In this document: piece by piece, positions 31,546-33,640 of the stretch
Layout: every line of letters begins with the position of its first letter
Numbering within the stretch: the stretch's first letter is position 1
From: Thermoleophilia bacterium
Lineage (GTDB): Bacteria; Actinomycetota; Thermoleophilia; Gaiellales; Gaiellaceae
Direction: 5' to 3'
Assembly: GCA_025925195.1 (NCBI GenBank)
Contig: JAICLU010000009.1
Span: forward strand, 1-33,640
Length of the DNA stretch: 33,640 nt
The notes under the pieces: model-generated
What the model was told of the DNA's origin: nothing
Database searches by the model: none
The model's input: the letters and a program-made list of their open reading frames with translations, nothing else
Position numbers and translations under genes: made by a program

Positions 31546-32546
31546 GCGCCCCACCGTACGACACTCGCCGCCCACGTGTAGCCGGTGCCGGCCGCGAGCA
31601 TCAGGACGAGCTCGCCGTCGCGCAGGTCGCCGTTCCGGGCCGCGCGATCGAGCGCGAGCAGCGGGTCGACGCCGCTCATGTGGCCGGTGTCGTCGAGGTA
31701 CGCGGCGCGTGACGGCTCGAGCCCGAGCGCCTCGACGAGCGCGCGGTGCATCGAAGGCTTCATGTGGATCCCGCACAGGTAGCCGACGTCGGCAGGGGTC
31801 GCGCCGCTCCGCTCCAGTGCGCCGCGCGCGGCGGCGACGAAGTTGGGGAGGGATACGACGTCCAGGCCGGTCTTCATCGCCGCAGGATCCGCGACGTCGA
31901 GGAAGCGGTAGCCGCCGTTCGGCGAGACGCTGCCGCCAGAGGGAACCTTCACCTGCAGCGAGAACGAGCCGTCCGTGATCCCGTGGCAGCCGAGCAGCTC
32001 GTTGCGGCCGCCGTCCTTCTCCAGCAGTCCTGCGACCGCACCGTCTCCGAAGTTGAACATGAAGCGCGAGCGCTCGTTGCCGTAGTCCAGGAGATACGAC
32101 TCGCGGCACGCGGCGACGACGAGAACGCGCTGCAGCTCGTCCTCCGCGAGCAGCATGTCGCGTGCGATGCGGAGCGCGACCGGCGTTCCGCAGGAGACGT
32201 TGTCGTACTCGACCGCGTACGCGTTCGTCGCGCCGATGCGGTGCGCGATCCACGGCGCCGCCTGCCAGACCGCATAGTCCTTCCACATCGAGCCGTAGTA
32301 CATGACGACGTCGATCGATTCGGGGTCGACGTCCGACTCCTGGAGTAGCGCCTCGGCGGCGCGCACCGACAGATCGCTCACGTGCTCGTCCTCTGCAGCG
32401 ATGTGCTTGCCGCGCAGCCCGAACTTCTCGACGAGCACCGGCTCGGGGATGCCGCTGCGGTCTGCGATCTCGGCCGCGGGCATCCACCGCTCCGGCAGGT
32501 ACGCGGCCGTCGCGGCGAGTGAGATGGGGGGCCTCGGGTGGATCAT
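31542..32546 (-). CDS. Ketoacyl synthase III-like (FabH-type thiolase fold) enzyme
   Basis: 334 residues. Thiolase-fold condensing enzyme: VEKFGLRGKHIA at the N-terminus, VDVVMYYGSMWKDY, and active-site C119 in DNVSCGTPVALRIA. H261 in GIHMKPSMH takes the catalytic-His place. The position that is Asn in FabH (GNTS) is His here (H289 in TGHMSGVD), giving a Cys-His-His set as in other thiolase-fold branches. The C-terminal MLAAGTGYTWAASVVRW is typical. Probably makes a C-C bond between acyl-CoAs or an acyl-CoA and a malonyl unit, or acts as a non-FabH acyltransferase. The ATG overlaps the TetR stop by one base (TGATG). Confidence 0.82.
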   Translation of the reverse strand: MIHPRPPISLAATAAYLPERWMPAAEIADRSGIPEPVLVEKFGLRGKHIAAEDEHVSDLSVRAAEALLQESDVDPESIDVVMYYGSMWKDYAVWQAAPWIAHRIGATNAYAVEYDNVSCGTPVALRIARDMLLAEDELQRVLVVAACRESYLLDYGNERSRFMFNFGDGAVAGLLEKDGGRNELLGCHGITDGSFSLQVKVPSGGSVSPNGGYRFLDVADPAAMKTGLDVVSLPNFVAAARGALERSGATPADVGYLCGIHMKPSMHRALVEALGLEPSRAAYLDDTGHMSGVDPLLALDRAARNGDLRDGELVLMLAAGTGYTWAASVVRWGA

Positions 32547-33145
32547 CAGGCCTCGAGCACGCGGCGGATGATCCGCGCCAGCTCCTGCTCGACGTGCGCG
32601 GGCACCGTGCCGTCGCCCCAGAGGATGTACCGCATGCCGAGCATCTCGCCGGCGGCCATCAGGGCCCAGGCCGTCACCTCGGGATCGATCGCGCCGACGT
32701 CGCCGCGGGCCATCGACTCGCGCAGGCCCTCGACGTAGCCGGCTGCGAGCCGTTCGTAGTGGTACTCCAGCATCTCCGGCGACACGAACTCGGCCTGCCG
32801 GATGATCCGGTAGAGGGCCGGGTGCTCGGACGTGAACCGGAAGTAGGCGCCGAAGCCGAGCAGCTCCGCCTCGAGCCGCGTCTCGCCGCGCGAGGAGGCC
32901 TCCTTCATCGCGTGGCGGACGCGGTGGTTGAGATCGCGCACGAGCTCGTCGAAGACGTCCTTCTTCGAGGCGAAGTAAAGATAGAAGGTGCCCTGCCCGA
33001 CGCCGGCCGCCTCGGTGATCTTCACGATCGAGGCGTCGACGTAGCCGACGTCGGCGAAGACCTGCTCCGCCGCCTCGAGCAGCTTTGCGCGCGTCTCGAC
33101 GCCACGCGCCGAGAGCGTGCGTCCGTCTGCGCCCTGGATGCTCAT
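32546..33145 (-). CDS. TetR-family transcriptional regulator
   Basis: 199 residues. HTH at the N-terminus: RAKLLEAAEQVFADVGYVDASIVKITEAAGVGQGTFYLYFASKKDVFDEL region, residues ~18-65, followed by a helical ligand domain (FGAYFRFTSEHPALYRIIRQAEF, YHYERLAAGYVEGLRE, MAAGEMLGMRYILWG) close to acyl-CoA-responsive FadR-like TetR proteins. It is embedded in the operon, with ATGA overlap to the acyl-CoA ligase upstream and a one-base overlap with the KASIII gene downstream, so autoregulation of the operon is likely. Its operator would lie upstream of the ligase start, outside the window. Confidence 0.92.
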   Translation of the reverse strand: MSIQGADGRTLSARGVETRAKLLEAAEQVFADVGYVDASIVKITEAAGVGQGTFYLYFASKKDVFDELVRDLNHRVRHAMKEASSRGETRLEAELLGFGAYFRFTSEHPALYRIIRQAEFVSPEMLEYHYERLAAGYVEGLRESMARGDVGAIDPEVTAWALMAAGEMLGMRYILWGDGTVPAHVEQELARIIRRVLEA

Positions 33146-33640
33146 GAGGTCACCTCTCCCAGCAGCGCCTGCTTCTGGATTTTGCCGAGCGAGTTGCGCG
33201 GGATCTCGGGAACGAAGCGGACGGACGCCGGCACCTTGAAGCGGGCAAGCCGGGCGCGGCACCAGTCGACGAGCTCCGCCTCCGTCACGCCGTCGGCGAC
33301 GACGAACGCGACACCGCACTCGCCCCACTGCTCGTGTGGGGCGCCGACGACGGCGGCGTCGGCGACGTGCGGGTGGTCGTGCAGGACGGCCTCGACCTCT
33401 GCCGGGTAGACGTTCTCGCCGCCCGAGATGTACATGTCCTTGAGCCGCCCCTTGATCCGGTAGCAGCCCTCGTCGTCGACGTCGGCGACGTCGCCGGTGC
33501 GCAGCCAGCCGTCGGCCGTGAACGCCTCGGCGGTCGCCTCGGGGTTGCGCCAGTAGCCGGCGAAGACGTTCGGGCCCTTGACCTGCAGCTCGTGCTCGTC
33601 GGAGAGCCGCACGTCGACGAACGGGTACGGCTTGCCGGCG
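33142..33640 (-). CDS. AMP-forming acyl-CoA synthetase, C-terminal part (cut by window edge)
   Basis: About 165 residues visible; the reading frame stays open to base 33640, so the N-terminal adenylation core lies beyond the window. Conserved C-terminal motifs: DGWLRTGDVADVDDEG, YRIKGRLKDMYISGGENVYPAEVE and the NSLGKIQK segment with the catalytic lysine of the rotating small domain. It would activate a carboxylic acid as acyl-CoA via acyl-AMP; the substrate-binding part is not visible. It is the first visible gene of the operon with TetR, KASIII, MaoC and SDR, and may supply their acyl-CoA substrate. Confidence 0.93.
   Translation of the reverse strand, partial: AGKPYPFVDVRLSDEHELQVKGPNVFAGYWRNPEATAEAFTADGWLRTGDVADVDDEGCYRIKGRLKDMYISGGENVYPAEVEAVLHDHPHVADAAVVGAPHEQWGECGVAFVVADGVTEAELVDWCRARLARFKVPASVRFVPEIPRNSLGKIQKQALLGEVTS

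Overview
The window is about 33.6 kb of very GC-rich bacterial chromosome with no phage, insertion sequence, CRISPR array or plasmid signature. Frequent GTG/TTG starts, leaderless-looking promoters, stop/start overlaps, a mycobacterial-style MaoC hydratase, the valS-folC-ndk neighbourhood and secreted Ig-like repeat proteins point to an actinobacterium. A deep lineage such as Thermoleophilia/Gaiellales is my best guess, but this is inference from style and not from a marker gene.

Layout. Bases 1-5781: a secreted muramoyl-alanine amidase, then a leftward operon of a PF00756-type esterase, an MprF/LysX-like aminoacyl-phosphatidylglycerol synthase and an EamA-type transporter, with a second esterase divergent to it. 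Bases 5793-11685: glutaryl-CoA dehydrogenase, a SET-domain protein with an enolase-superfamily enzyme, a GFA zinc protein, a small repeat protein, a threonine/serine dehydratase, a TetR regulator and a class III CoA-transferase/racemase. Bases 11682-13130: a fusion of a PD40 beta-propeller to a lysyl oxidase domain with copper ligands and cofactor residues in place. Bases 13131-13308: a non-coding stretch with two inverted copies of a terminator-like palindrome. Bases 13309-16020: a leftward APH-like kinase - HAD hydrolase - NfeD - SPFH operon. Bases 16104-16218: tRNA-Pro(CGG) and a perfect 14-bp hairpin.

Bases 16237-20913: a secreted TIM-barrel-like protein (+), then a leftward ndk - two paralogous methyltransferases - maf - Ig-repeat series. 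Bases 20957-22488: a PadR - HAAS-like membrane protein - VOC cassette on the + strand. Bases 22485-26577: leftward valS - folC - 42-aa membrane protein - zinc-ribbon membrane protein. The ancestral order valS-folC-ndk-maf therefore seems to be split by the PadR cassette. Bases 26645-30453: a 37-aa membrane microprotein (+), then a leftward glyoxylate-shunt operon (aceA, aceB, a 39-aa Cys-rich protein, a GntR regulator) whose promoter region carries four phased GGATCC palindromes. Bases 30452-33640: a leftward operon of acyl-CoA ligase (cut by the edge), TetR, KASIII-like synthase, MaoC hydratase and 3-hydroxybutyrate-dehydrogenase-like SDR.

Together the enzymes suggest growth on fatty acids, lysine/tryptophan-type amino acids or C2 units: GCDH feeds crotonyl-CoA, the hydratase and SDR handle C4 3-hydroxyacids, and the glyoxylate shunt allows net carbon gain from acetyl-CoA. 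Strongest second-look items are the propeller-lysyl oxidase fusion, the phased palindromes at aceA, the lipid-aminoacylation operon, the Cys-rich microprotein, and the fact that six of seven convergent gene pairs overlap at their 3' ends.
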